DNA from: Mesorhizobium helmanticense
GTDB lineage: Bacteria > Pseudomonadota > Alphaproteobacteria > Rhizobiales > Rhizobiaceae
Direction: 5' to 3'
Assembly: GCF_003034915.1 (NCBI RefSeq)
Contig: NZ_PZJX01000024.1
Location: 62,001-126,000 of the forward strand
DNA length: 64,000 bases
Shown: piece by piece, positions 9,098 to 17,264 of the stretch
How positions within the stretch are numbered: the stretch's first letter is position 1
Layout: the number at the start of each line of letters is the position of its first letter
Notes under the pieces: model-generated
The model's input: the letters and a program-made list of their open reading frames with translations, nothing else
Told to the model about the DNA's origin: nothing
Databases searched by the model: none
Translations under genes and position numbers: made by a program

Positions 9098-9532
9098 CTA
9101 ATCGTCGGCGATACGACCGCGCAGTTTTTTCACCGTCGACCGTCCGGCTTTCGTCTTGAGGCGGCGCTCGACCGCGCCTTTCGACGGCTTCGTCTTCTTG
9201 CGCGGCGGCGGCGGCGGTTCGGCGGCCTTGGCCACAAGCGCCGTCAGCCTCGACCGTGCATCGGCCCGGTTCTGCTCCTGCGTGCGAAAACGCCCGGCCT
9301 CGATGACGATGACGCCGTCCTTGGTAGCGCGCTGGCCGGCAAGCTTTATGGTCCGCGCGCGCACGCGCTCCGACAGGCCCGGCGCATTGGCCGCATCGAA
9401 GCGCAACTGCACCGCCGTCGCTACCTTGTTGACGTTCTGGCCGCCCGGGCCGGACGAGCGAATGAAGTCCTCGTGCAGGTCACCTGGATGGATCACCGCA
9501 TCGTCGGCAATGATGATCTTGTCGTCGTTCAT
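9098..9532 (-). CDS. arfB: Alternative ribosome-rescue factor / peptidyl-tRNA hydrolase ArfB
   Basis: A 144-residue ArfB (YaeJ) protein, which rescues ribosomes stalled on non-stop mRNA by hydrolysing peptidyl-tRNA. The catalytic GGQ is in SSGPGGQNVNKVATAV near residue 30. The C-terminus is a lysine/arginine-rich tail (PRKKTKPSKGAVERRLKTK onward) of the kind that enters the empty mRNA channel. Class I release factors also carry GGQ, but they are over 300 residues and have codon-recognition domains that are missing here. Confidence 0.93.
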   Translation of the reverse strand: MNDDKIIIADDAVIHPGDLHEDFIRSSGPGGQNVNKVATAVQLRFDAANAPGLSERVRARTIKLAGQRATKDGVIVIEAGRFRTQEQNRADARSRLTALVAKAAEPPPPPRKKTKPSKGAVERRLKTKAGRSTVKKLRGRIADD

Positions 9533-9555
9533 GCCGCAGTCATGGCGCGACGAAT

Positions 9556-9612
9556 GAAAAAAGAAAAGGCCCGATCCCCGGGTCGGACCTTCCCGATCCC
9601 GCGCCGGGCCTT
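9556..9612 (-). terminator. Rho-independent terminator downstream of pckA
   Basis: On the minus strand an AAGGCCCG arm (9605-9612) and its complement (9566-9573) enclose an inner GC-rich hairpin, followed by a TTTTCTTTTTT tract. It lies 30 nt after the pckA stop and before arfB, so the two genes are probably separate transcripts. Confidence 0.85.
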
Positions 9613-9641
9613 TGCGATGCTTTCAGCCTGCCCGAAGAGCT

Positions 9642-11252
9642 TTACTCGGCGGCTTCCTGCAGGCGCGGCGCCGCTCCCAGCACCGTGGCGTCGACATGGA
9701 TCTCGAATTTCTCGAAATTGACGGCGAACATGCCCACCAGCCTGGCCGCCTGCCGGTCATAGGCCGATCTATCGGTCCAGGTCGATCTCGGATCGAGGAT
9801 GGCGGAATCGACGCCGGCGACCGCCACCGGTACTTCGAAACCGAAATTGGCGTCGGTGCGGAAATCGGCCGTCTTCAGCGAGCCGTTGAGGGCCGCGGCA
9901 AGCAGCGCCCGCGTTGCCTTGATCGGCATCCGCTTGCCAGTGCCGTAGGCGCCGCCGGTCCAGCCGGTGTTGACCAGCCAGCAGTCGACGTCGTGGCGGG
10001 CGATCAGCTCGCGCAGCAGATTGCCGTATTCCGATGGATGGCGCGGCATGAACGGTGCGCCGAAACAGGTCGAAAACGTCGCTTCGGGTTCGGTCACGCC
10101 CTTTTCGGTTCCGGCCACCTTGGCGGTATAGCCGGAGAGGAAATGATACATCGCCTGCGCCGGCGTCAGCCGCGCGATCGGCGGCATCACGCCGAAGGCG
10201 TCGGCGGTCAGCATGATGATGTTCTTCGGGTGGTTGGCGCGCCCCGTCCTGCTGGCATTGGCGATGAAGTCGAGCGGGTAGGCGCAGCGTGTATTCTCGG
10301 TCAGCCTGCCGTCGTCGAAATCCGGCACGCGGGCCGCGTCGAGCACGACATTCTCAAGCACGGTGCCGAAGCGCCGGGTGGTGGCGAAGATTTCCGGCTC
10401 CGCCTCCGCCGAAAGCTTTATCGTCTTGGCATAGCAGCCGCCTTCGAAATTGAAGATGCCGTGCGGACCCCAGCCGTGCTCGTCGTCGCCGATCAGCACA
10501 CGCGAGGGGTCGGCCGACAGCGTCGTCTTGCCGGTTCCCGACAGGCCGAAGAAAACGGCTGCGTTGCCGTCGGCGCCTTCATTGGCCGAGCAATGCATCG
10601 GCATCACGCCTTTCGCCGGCAACAGATAGTTGAGCACGGTGAACACCGACTTCTTCATTTCGCCGGCATAGGAGGTGCCGCCAATCAGCACGATCATGCG
10701 CGAGAGGTCGACGGCGATCACCGTTTCGGTACGGGTGCCGTGGCGGGCCGGGTCGGCGCGGAACGACGGCAGGTCGATGATCGTCATGTCGGGCACGAAA
10801 TGCTCGAGCGCGGCGGTCTCCGGGCGGATCAAAAGGTTGCGGATGAACAGCGAGTGCCAGGCAAGCTCCGTGATAACCCTGGTCGGCAGTTTCAGATCCT
10901 CGTCGGCGCCGCCGACCAGATCCTGCACATAAAGGTCCTTGTCCGCCGCATGCGCACGGAAATCGGCAAGCAGCGTGTCGAACTGGGCCGGCGAAAGCGC
11001 CTTGTTGTTGTCCCACCACACATGCGGCTCGGTGGCGCCGTCGCGCACGATGAATTTGTCCTTGGGCGAGCGGCCGGTGTGCTGCCCGGTCTCGGCGACG
11101 AGCGCGCCATGCGCGGTGAGCCGGGCCTCGCCACGGCGGATTGCTTCCTCATAAAGCGCGGGCGCCTCGAAATTGTAGCGCACCACGCCTGCGGTCCTCA
11201 GGCCGATCCGATCGATCGCGTATGCGGAATTGCGTTTGCCGGCTTCCGACAT
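9642..11252 (-). CDS. pckA: Phosphoenolpyruvate carboxykinase (ATP)
   Basis: Converts oxaloacetate and ATP to phosphoenolpyruvate and CO2, the entry to gluconeogenesis during growth on organic acids. The 536-residue protein carries the kinase-1a loop [11 protein letters not shown], the kinase-2 motif IGDDEHGWG, the PEPCK signature near [10 protein letters not shown] and the oxaloacetate-binding [12 protein letters not shown]. The start at 11252 follows GAAGGAACACTTG; the frame is open further upstream, but those residues are unlike the family. The upstream region holds several AT-rich palindromes, consistent with carbon-source regulation. Confidence 0.96.
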   Translation of the reverse strand: MSEAGKRNSAYAIDRIGLRTAGVVRYNFEAPALYEEAIRRGEARLTAHGALVAETGQHTGRSPKDKFIVRDGATEPHVWWDNNKALSPAQFDTLLADFRAHAADKDLYVQDLVGGADEDLKLPTRVITELAWHSLFIRNLLIRPETAALEHFVPDMTIIDLPSFRADPARHGTRTETVIAVDLSRMIVLIGGTSYAGEMKKSVFTVLNYLLPAKGVMPMHCSANEGADGNAAVFFGLSGTGKTTLSADPSRVLIGDDEHGWGPHGIFNFEGGCYAKTIKLSAEAEPEIFATTRRFGTVLENVVLDAARVPDFDDGRLTENTRCAYPLDFIANASRTGRANHPKNIIMLTADAFGVMPPIARLTPAQAMYHFLSGYTAKVAGTEKGVTEPEATFSTCFGAPFMPRHPSEYGNLLRELIARHDVDCWLVNTGWTGGAYGTGKRMPIKATRALLAAALNGSLKTADFRTDANFGFEVPVAVAGVDSAILDPRSTWTDRSAYDRQAARLVGMFAVNFEKFEIHVDATVLGAAPRLQEAAE

Positions 11253-11554
11253 CAAGTGTTCCTTCTTCGATTTTGCCGCATCCTGACCGGCGAATTTCCG
11301 GCACCCAAAACGGTCAGAACCAGAAAAACCGAATGATATCAAATCATTAATCGATTTAAAAAATTTGAAAGTTGTTTAAATCGTTTATATGTGCAAAAAG
11401 TCAGGCGGTTGCCCAAAGGATTGGCGACCCTTGTTCGTCCAATCCATATCGAGGTGCGCCTGTGGCCGCTGGTGACAGCGAACGAAGCCTATGCCACATT
11501 TTGTACCTAATTTGTCCTGCAAAAGCCCCTTCCTACCTAAAGAAGGGACAGCTC
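11253..11554. promoter_or_regulatory. Divergent pckA-chvI regulatory region with two palindromes
   Basis: This 302-bp gap holds no convincing gene. AATGAT/ATCATT (11332-11337 and 11343-11348) forms a 6-bp inverted repeat with a 5-nt spacer. CGATTTAAA/TTTAAATCG (11352-11360 and 11375-11383) forms a perfect 9-bp inverted repeat with a 14-nt spacer. The block at 11335-11395 is strikingly AT-rich for this genome. A weaker TGACCG/CGGTCA pair (11284-11289 and 11311-11316) would fall in the pckA leader. Likely operators or promoter elements for pckA, chvI or both; the regulator cannot be named from sequence. Confidence 0.6.
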
Positions 11555-12274
11555 ATGAGGGAGCCGCTTGAAATGGCAACAATCGCGCTTGTCGACGACG
11601 ACCGCAATATTCTGACGTCGGTGTCGATCGCCCTTGAGTCGGAGGGATATCGCGTCGAGACCTATACGGATGGGGCGTCGGCGCTGGAAGGCCTGGCGGC
11701 GCGTCCGCCGAATCTTGCCATCCTCGACATCAAGATGCCACGCATGGACGGCATGGAACTCTTGCGCCGGATGCGTCAGAAATCCGACCTGCCGGTGATC
11801 TTCCTGACCTCCAAGGACGACGAGATCGACGAGCTTTTCGGCCTCAAGATGGGCGCCGACGACTTCATCCGCAAACCCTTCTCGCAACGTCTTCTGGTCG
11901 AGCGGGTCCGCGCCGTGCTGCGCCGGGCCAGCGCCCGCGAGGCGGCGGCCAAGACGCCCAACCAGCAGGCCCGCTCGCTCGAGCGCGGCCAGCTTGTCAT
12001 GGACCAGGAGCGCCATACCTGCACCTGGAAAGGTGAGCCGGTGACTCTCACCGTCACCGAATTCCTGATCCTGCATTCGCTGGCCCAGCGTCCCGGCGTG
12101 GTAAAAAGCCGTGATGCGCTGATGGATTCGGCCTATGATGAGCAGGTCTATGTCGACGACCGCACCATCGACAGCCACATCAAGCGGCTGCGCAAGAAGT
12201 TCAAGGCCGTCGATGACGACTTCGAGATGATCGAAACCCTTTACGGAGTCGGATACCGGTTCCGCGAAGCGTGA
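11555..12274 (+). CDS. chvI: Two-component response regulator ChvI
   Basis: OmpR-family regulator paired with the ChvG kinase, which in rhizobia responds to acid and envelope stress and controls exopolysaccharide, motility and symbiosis genes. The receiver domain opens [19 protein letters not shown], has the phospho-acceptor Asp in [17 protein letters not shown] and the lysine in DDFIRKPF; a winged-helix DNA-binding domain ends in [16 protein letters not shown]...YGVGYRF. I use the ATG at 11555, 7 nt after AGAAGGG; an alternative ATG at 11573 has its own GAGGGAG and matches the shorter ChvI known from other rhizobia. Confidence 0.95.
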   Translation: MREPLEMATIALVDDDRNILTSVSIALESEGYRVETYTDGASALEGLAARPPNLAILDIKMPRMDGMELLRRMRQKSDLPVIFLTSKDDEIDELFGLKMGADDFIRKPFSQRLLVERVRAVLRRASAREAAAKTPNQQARSLERGQLVMDQERHTCTWKGEPVTLTVTEFLILHSLAQRPGVVKSRDALMDSAYDEQVYVDDRTIDSHIKRLRKKFKAVDDDFEMIETLYGVGYRFREA

Positions 12275-12275
12275 G

Positions 12276-12329
12276 TTGATGCATGTCGCCCAAAAGTGGT
12301 CCCGGTTTTGGGACAACGACATGCATCAA
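12276..12329. repeat. Palindromic repeat family A, diverged copy 2 (chvI-chvG)
   Basis: A perfect 13-bp inverted repeat, TTGATGCATGTCG (12276-12288) with its complement at 12317-12329, enclosing an inner CCCAAAA/TTTTGGG stem. It starts one base after the chvI stop codon. The AAAAGTGG...CCGGTTTT core relates it to the other family A elements. It could shape chvI/chvG expression ratio as a hairpin in the operon mRNA. Confidence 0.85.
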
Positions 12330-12359
12330 AAGTGAAGACTAGGCGGGAGCTGCTATTCG

Positions 12360-14144
12360 ATGGCAGTGGACGTAGAGCGGATTAGAAGGGCGGGCGCTGC
12401 CAGGCGCCCGTCGCGGATTCTGCCAGCATTCCTGTCGAAAATCACAGTGCCGATGCGCCGGTTCCTCGGCCACCATATTTTTTCCAGCTTGACGCGGCGC
12501 ATCCTCTTTCTCAACCTCGCCGGCCTGGCCGTGCTGGTCACCGGCATTCTCTACCTCAATACCTTCCGCGACGGGCTGATCGATGCCCGGGTCGAGAGCC
12601 TGATGACGCAGGGCGAGATCATCGCCGGCGCGATCGCCGCCTCGGCCACGGTCGAGACCGATTCGATCAGCATCGACCCGGAAAAGCTGCTCGAACTGCA
12701 AGCCGGCGAAAGCCTTGGCCCGGGCTCCGACCAGCTCGACAATCTGGATTTTCCGATCAATCCGGAGCGCGTCGCACCCGTGCTCAGGCGGCTGATCTCG
12801 CCGACGCGCACGCGTGCCCGCATCTACGACCGCGATGCCAATCTGTTGCTCGATTCGCGCCATCTCTATTCGCGTGGCCAGATCCTTCGCTACGACCTGC
12901 CGCCGGTCGAGGAGGAAGAGCCCGACCTTGTCGAGCGCATCCAGAAATTCGTCTTCGACTTCTTCCGCAACACCGCATTGCCGGTCTACCACGAGCAGCC
13001 GGGCGGTAATGGCGCGGCTTTTCCGGAGGTGGTCAAGGCGCTCACCGGCAGCCCGTCGACCATTGTGCGGATTTCCGAACAGGGCGAGCAGATCGTTTCG
13101 GTCGCCGTGCCGATCCAGCGCTTCCGCGCCGTGCTTGGCGTGCTGATGCTGTCGACCGAGGGCGGCGACATCGACAAGATCGTCGCGGCCGAGCGCAAGG
13201 CGATCCTGCGCGTCTTCGGCATTGCGGCGCTGGTTACCGCCATCCTGTCGATGCTTTTGGCCTCGACCATCGCCAACCCGCTGCGCCGGCTGTCGGCGGC
13301 GGCGGTCAGGGTGCGGCGCGGCGTCAAGAACCGCGAGGAAATCCCCGACTTCTCCGACCGCCAGGACGAGATCGGCAATCTGTCGATCGCCGTGCGCGAC
13401 ATGACCAACGCGCTCTATGCCCGCATCGAGGCGATCGAAAGCTTCGCGGCCGACGTTTCGCATGAGCTGAAGAACCCGCTCACCTCACTGCGCAGCGCGG
13501 TGGAAACCTTGCCGCTGGCCAAGAACGACAATTCGCGCGGCCGGCTGATGGAGATCATCCAGCATGATGTGCGCCGCCTGGATCGTCTCATCACCGATAT
13601 TTCCGATGCCTCCCGCCTTGACGCCGAGCTCGCGCGGGAAGATGCGGGAACGGTCGATCTCAAGAAATTCATCACCGACCTCGTCGCCGTCTCGCGCGAA
13701 ACCACGCGCAACAAGAAGTCCGTCGAGATCGAGCTCAAGGTCGCCAAGCTGCCGCAGGGCGTCAAGGGCTACTTCGTCACCGGCCATGATCTGCGGATCG
13801 GCCAGGTCATCACCAATCTGATCGAGAATGCCCGCTCCTTCGTTCCCGAGGAACGCGGCCACATCGCCATTTCGCTGGAGCGCGCCGGCAAGGTCAACAT
13901 CGTCACCATCGACGACAATGGTCCCGGCATCCGGGCCGACAATATCGAGCGCATCTTCGAGCGCTTCTACACAGACCGGCCGGCCGGCGAGGCGTTCGGC
14001 CAGAATTCAGGCCTTGGCCTGTCGATCAGCCGCCAGATCGTCGAAGCTCATGGCGGCACGCTGACCGCCGAGAACATCCCGGGCACCAAGCCCGGCGAGA
14101 TCAAGGGCGCGCGCTTCGTCGTCACGCTGCCGGCCGAAGGCTAA
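12360..14144 (+). CDS. chvG: Sensor histidine kinase ChvG (ExoS)
   Basis: Membrane sensor kinase of the ChvG-ChvI system. In 594 residues: a basic N-terminus, TM1 (about 48-67), a periplasmic sensor domain (about 68-280), TM2 (about 283-303), HAMP (about 304-356), HisKA with the phospho-acceptor His368 in ADVSHELKNPLTSL, and a GHKL ATPase domain with LIENARSF, DDNGPGI and GLGLSISRQIVEAHGG. Start at 12360 has a GGGAG site; Met32 is an alternative. Separated from chvI by a palindromic repeat, and its TAA is directly followed by another. Confidence 0.95.
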   Translation: MAVDVERIRRAGAARRPSRILPAFLSKITVPMRRFLGHHIFSSLTRRILFLNLAGLAVLVTGILYLNTFRDGLIDARVESLMTQGEIIAGAIAASATVETDSISIDPEKLLELQAGESLGPGSDQLDNLDFPINPERVAPVLRRLISPTRTRARIYDRDANLLLDSRHLYSRGQILRYDLPPVEEEEPDLVERIQKFVFDFFRNTALPVYHEQPGGNGAAFPEVVKALTGSPSTIVRISEQGEQIVSVAVPIQRFRAVLGVLMLSTEGGDIDKIVAAERKAILRVFGIAALVTAILSMLLASTIANPLRRLSAAAVRVRRGVKNREEIPDFSDRQDEIGNLSIAVRDMTNALYARIEAIESFAADVSHELKNPLTSLRSAVETLPLAKNDNSRGRLMEIIQHDVRRLDRLITDISDASRLDAELAREDAGTVDLKKFITDLVAVSRETTRNKKSVEIELKVAKLPQGVKGYFVTGHDLRIGQVITNLIENARSFVPEERGHIAISLERAGKVNIVTIDDNGPGIRADNIERIFERFYTDRPAGEAFGQNSGLGLSISRQIVEAHGGTLTAENIPGTKPGEIKGARFVVTLPAEG

Positions 14145-14209
14145 GCATGATCCCGAACCGAAGGTCCGCGCAGCGAAAAGTGGGAACCGGTTTTCGGACA
14201 AGGTCATGC
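14145..14209. repeat. Palindromic repeat family A, copy 3, overlapping the hprK start
   Basis: Begins GCATGATCCCGAACCG immediately after the chvG TAA and ends in the complementary GTCATGC. It holds the family core AAAAGTGGGAACCGGTTTTCGG plus an extra 14-16 nt insertion (AGGTCCGCGCAGCG) near the left arm. The ATG assigned to hprK (14206-14208) lies within the right arm. Confidence 0.88.
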
Positions 14210-14667
14210 CTGATGCCGTTGTGAACGCTGAAAACATTCACGGCACGGCGCTGTTGATCGGCGAGCGCGGCGTCCTCATCACCGGACCGTCCGGCGCCGG
14301 CAAGACAACGCTGGCGCTGACACTCCTGGATCATTGCCGCGCGCGCGGGCTGTTTTCGCGGCTTATCGGCGACGACAGGCTGCTCGCCATGGCTCACGCC
14401 GGGCGGCTGGTCTGTCGCGTGCCGGCGGCCATCTCCGGTCTCGCCGAAGTGCCTGGCTTCATGCCGCGCCCGCTGCCGTTCGAACCGGGTGGTGTGATCG
14501 ACCTGCATGTCCGGCTGGTGCCGAAGGCGGAAATGGCCCGTTTCCAGGAGGAAATCAGCGAGCCGGTGGCAGGCTGCCCGGTGCCGCGCATCGACCTTGC
14601 CGAGCGCAATGTCCCAGCGGCCTTGCCGGCGGTGATGGCGCGGCTCTCCATCGCGCCTTTTTTATGA
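14206..14667 (+). CDS. hprK: Short HPr kinase/phosphorylase-type protein HprK
   Basis: A 153-residue protein matching only the C-terminal catalytic domain of HPr kinase/phosphorylase, the short form known from alphaproteobacteria. It phosphorylates HPr on a serine. The P-loop GPSGAGKT is at residues 27-34; RLIGDDRLLAM and the AISGLAEVPGF region are family-specific. The long N-terminal domain of Firmicutes HprK is absent, as usual for this clade. The ATG lies inside a palindromic repeat; a GTG at codon 6 is a possible alternative. Its context with EIIA and HPr supports the role. Confidence 0.88.
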   Translation: MPDAVVNAENIHGTALLIGERGVLITGPSGAGKTTLALTLLDHCRARGLFSRLIGDDRLLAMAHAGRLVCRVPAAISGLAEVPGFMPRPLPFEPGGVIDLHVRLVPKAEMARFQEEISEPVAGCPVPRIDLAERNVPAALPAVMARLSIAPFL

Positions 14668-14831
14668 TCCGGTTTCAATTTTTTGCTGCAATGCGTCAAA
14701 ATGGCTCGGGCTGGCGCAATTTTGGGCTTGTCAACGCGCCTCGCGTCGACAAGATAGCGCTCCCGCCGCCTGGAATGGCCGGCGAACATAAAATGCGCCT
14801 GTGAAGCGGCGATGACGGGAGCCACCAACGC

Positions 14832-15233
14832 ATGATCGGACTCGTGCTTGTAACGCACGGTCAACTGGCCGCCGAGTTCCGCCATGCCGTGGAACATGTC
14901 GTCGGGCCACAAGACAATTTCGAGACCGTCGCGATCGGCGCCGAAGACGATATGGAGCAGCGCCGCCGCGACATTGTCGATGCCGTTGCCCGCGTCGACA
15001 CGGGAGCGGGCGTCATCGTTTTGACCGATATGTTCGGCGGCACGCCGTCCAATCTTGCCATTTCGGTGATGGAGTCCGGCCGTACCGAGGTCATTGCCGG
15101 CATGAACCTGCCGATGCTGATCAAGCTATCCAGCATCCGCAAGGGCGACAACATGACCGCCGCGCTCGATGAGGCGCAGGCCGCAGGCCGCAAATATATC
15201 AATGTCGCCAGTCAGCTCCTGAGCAGCAAATGA
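14832..15233 (+). CDS. PTS system mannose-type EIIA component
   Basis: A 133-residue EIIA(Man) domain protein that accepts phosphate from HPr on His9 (MIGLVLVTHG). DMFGGTPSNLA is the second family signature. No EIIB, EIIC or EIID sugar-transport genes accompany it, so it is likely regulatory, part of the alphaproteobacterial PTS that senses metabolic state rather than imports sugar. Its stop overlaps the HPr start by 4 bp. Confidence 0.93.
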   Translation: MIGLVLVTHGQLAAEFRHAVEHVVGPQDNFETVAIGAEDDMEQRRRDIVDAVARVDTGAGVIVLTDMFGGTPSNLAISVMESGRTEVIAGMNLPMLIKLSSIRKGDNMTAALDEAQAAGRKYINVASQLLSSK

Positions 15234-15526
15234 ACGCGCTGTCGTCGGAAAAGGATGAGATCGTCCGCGATTTTCCGATCGTCAACCAGCGCGGACTGCA
15301 TGCCCGTGCCTCGGCGAAATTCGTTCAGGTTGCCAGCGGCTTCAATGCTGCGGTCCATGTCGAGAAGGACGGGGTCAAGGTCGGCGGCACCTCGATCATG
15401 GGTCTTATGATGCTGGCCGCGAGCCCCGGTTTCTCGATCCGCGTCACCGCCAGTGGTCCGCAGGCCGCCGAGGTGATCGACGCGCTGGAGCAATTGGTCG
15501 CATCCCGCTTCGGCGAGGAAGCCTAA
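15230..15526 (+). CDS. ptsH: HPr family phosphocarrier protein
   Basis: A 98-residue HPr that relays phosphate from EI(Ntr)-type enzymes to EIIA proteins. His24 in NQRGLHARASAKFV is the phosphotransfer site. Ser55 in TSIMGLMMLAA corresponds to the HprK-phosphorylated regulatory serine, consistent with hprK two genes upstream. It has about 10 extra N-terminal residues compared with E. coli HPr. Translationally coupled to the EIIA gene by ATGA overlap. Confidence 0.94.
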   Translation: MNALSSEKDEIVRDFPIVNQRGLHARASAKFVQVASGFNAAVHVEKDGVKVGGTSIMGLMMLAASPGFSIRVTASGPQAAEVIDALEQLVASRFGEEA

Positions 15527-15549
15527 CATCCCCCAGAAGACATGCACGG

Positions 15550-15565
15550 ATAAAGATTTCTTTAT
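15550..15565. promoter_or_regulatory. Candidate SahR-type operator upstream of ahcY
   Basis: ATAAAGA-TT-TCTTTAT is a perfect 7-bp inverted repeat, about 110 bp before the ahcY ATG. It is AT-rich and stands out in its surroundings. ArsR-family SahR regulators are known to control ahcY in proteobacteria through AT-rich palindromes; assigning this site to SahR is inference. Confidence 0.5.
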
Positions 15566-15675
15566 ATCCCATTGTCGTGCGACCGGCGATCTGCTAGTCA
15601 GGCCGGCACTTCGCGCCCGTCGACGCCTTCCGGCGCGGGCGCATCCGTAAAACAATTCTTGATCGGAGCACTGCC

Positions 15676-17076
15676 ATGACGGGTAGCAAGGACTATGTGG
15701 TCGCCGACATTTCGCTTGCCGGCTGGGGCCGCAAGGAAATCGAGATCGCCGAAACCGAAATGCCGGGTCTGATGGCCTGCCGCGAGGAGTTCGGCAAGGC
15801 GAAGCCGCTCAAGGGCGCGCGCATCACCGGCTCGCTGCACATGACCATCCAGACGGCGGTGCTGATCGAAACGCTGAAGGCGCTCGGCGCCGATATCCGC
15901 TGGGCCTCCTGCAACATCTTTTCGACCCAGGACCACGCGGCCGCGGCCATTGCCGAGGCCGGCATTCCGGTCTTCGCCGTCAAGGGCGAGACGCTCGAGG
16001 ACTATTGGGTCTACACCGACAAGATCTTCCAGTGGGCCGATGGCGGCACCTCCAACATGATCCTGGACGATGGCGGCGACGCCACCATGTACATCCTGAT
16101 CGGCGCTCGTGCCGAGGCCGGCGAGGACGTGCTGTCCAACCCGGGCAGCGAGGAGGAAGAGATCCTGTTTGCGCAGATCAAGAAGCGCATGAAGGCCTCG
16201 CCCGGCTTCTTCACCAAGCAGAAGGAAGCGATCCGCGGCGTCACCGAAGAGACGACGACCGGCGTCAACCGGCTCTACCAGTTGCAGAAGAAGGGCTTGC
16301 TGCCGTTCCCGGCCATCAACGTCAACGATTCCGTGACCAAGTCGAAATTCGACAACAAATATGGCTGCAAGGAATCGCTGGTCGACGGCATTCGCCGCGG
16401 CACCGACACGATGATGGCCGGCAAGGTTGCAGTCGTCTGCGGCTATGGCGACGTCGGCAAGGGCTCCTCGGCGTCGCTGAAGGGCGCCGGCGCCCGCGTC
16501 AAGGTCACCGAAGTCGATCCGATCTGCGCATTGCAGGCGGCGATGGACGGTTTCGAAGTCGTCACGCTTGAAGATGCGGCTCCGACCGCCGACATCGTCA
16601 TCACCACAACCGGCAACAAGGACGTCGTCACCCTCGACCACATGCGGTCGTTCAAGGACATGGCAATCGTCGGCAATATCGGCCACTTCGACAATGAGAT
16701 CCAGGTGGCGTCGCTGCGCAATCTGAAGTGGACCAACATCAAGCCGCAGGTCGACCTGATCACCTTCCCTGACGGCAAGCGGATGATCCTTCTGTCGGAA
16801 GGCCGGCTGCTCAATCTCGGCAACGCCACTGGCCATCCGAGCTTCGTCATGTCGGCGTCCTTCACCAACCAGGTGCTGGCGCAGATCGAGCTCTACACGA
16901 AGCCCGGCCAGTACGAGAACCAGGTCTATGTCCTGCCCAAGCATCTCGATGAAAAGGTCGCGCGCCTGCATCTCGACAAGCTCGGCGCCCGCCTCACCGA
17001 ACTGTCGGGTGAACAGGCCGCCTATATCGGCGTGACCCCGCAGGGGCCGTTCAAGCCGGAACACTACCGCTATTAA
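15676..17076 (+). CDS. ahcY: Adenosylhomocysteinase
   Basis: Reversibly hydrolyses S-adenosylhomocysteine to adenosine and homocysteine, removing the inhibitory product of methyl transfer. The 466-residue NAD-dependent enzyme shows the substrate motif [14 protein letters not shown], the NAD-binding [15 protein letters not shown] and the C-terminal KPEHYRY. It is a single transcription unit: a candidate operator upstream and a strong terminator 31 nt after the stop. Conserved neighbours hprK-EIIA-HPr upstream and divL downstream are seen in other rhizobia. Confidence 0.97.
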   Translation: MTGSKDYVVADISLAGWGRKEIEIAETEMPGLMACREEFGKAKPLKGARITGSLHMTIQTAVLIETLKALGADIRWASCNIFSTQDHAAAAIAEAGIPVFAVKGETLEDYWVYTDKIFQWADGGTSNMILDDGGDATMYILIGARAEAGEDVLSNPGSEEEEILFAQIKKRMKASPGFFTKQKEAIRGVTEETTTGVNRLYQLQKKGLLPFPAINVNDSVTKSKFDNKYGCKESLVDGIRRGTDTMMAGKVAVVCGYGDVGKGSSASLKGAGARVKVTEVDPICALQAAMDGFEVVTLEDAAPTADIVITTTGNKDVVTLDHMRSFKDMAIVGNIGHFDNEIQVASLRNLKWTNIKPQVDLITFPDGKRMILLSEGRLLNLGNATGHPSFVMSASFTNQVLAQIELYTKPGQYENQVYVLPKHLDEKVARLHLDKLGARLTELSGEQAAYIGVTPQGPFKPEHYRY

Positions 17077-17106
17077 CCGCCACGCAATTTACCACCAGAT
17101 ATTGAC

Positions 17107-17141
17107 GCCGGGCGATTGACTTTTCGCCCGGCTTATTTTTT
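17107..17141 (+). terminator. Rho-independent terminator of ahcY
   Basis: Perfect 9-bp stem GCCGGGCGA (17107-17115) / TCGCCCGGC (17124-17132) with loop TTGACTTT, followed by TTATTTTTT. Confidence 0.93.
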
Positions 17142-17264
17142 GCGCTGATTGATTCTTCACGCCGATTCTCGCAAGCGCTATGGTGCTGATTCGCGGTCCG
17201 GGGATGAGGGCCGACGCACACGATCAGGCCGGTCTTGCATTCAGGCGGCGAAGAGGACCAGGAC

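Noticed and set aside
9612..11336. Long plus-strand frame (574 codons) opposite pckA
   Set aside because: It mirrors pckA on the other strand, has low-complexity Arg/Gly-rich sequence and no recognisable domain; high-GC codon bias creates such antisense frames.
15527..15675. SAH riboswitch upstream of ahcY
   Set aside because: I see the palindromic candidate operator, but no conserved SAH riboswitch core or pseudoknot that I can pair; a covariance search would be decisive.
15598..17064. Long minus-strand frame (488 codons) opposite ahcY
   Set aside because: It is fully antisense to a clear ahcY, is rich in Asp/His/Arg repeats and has no family features.
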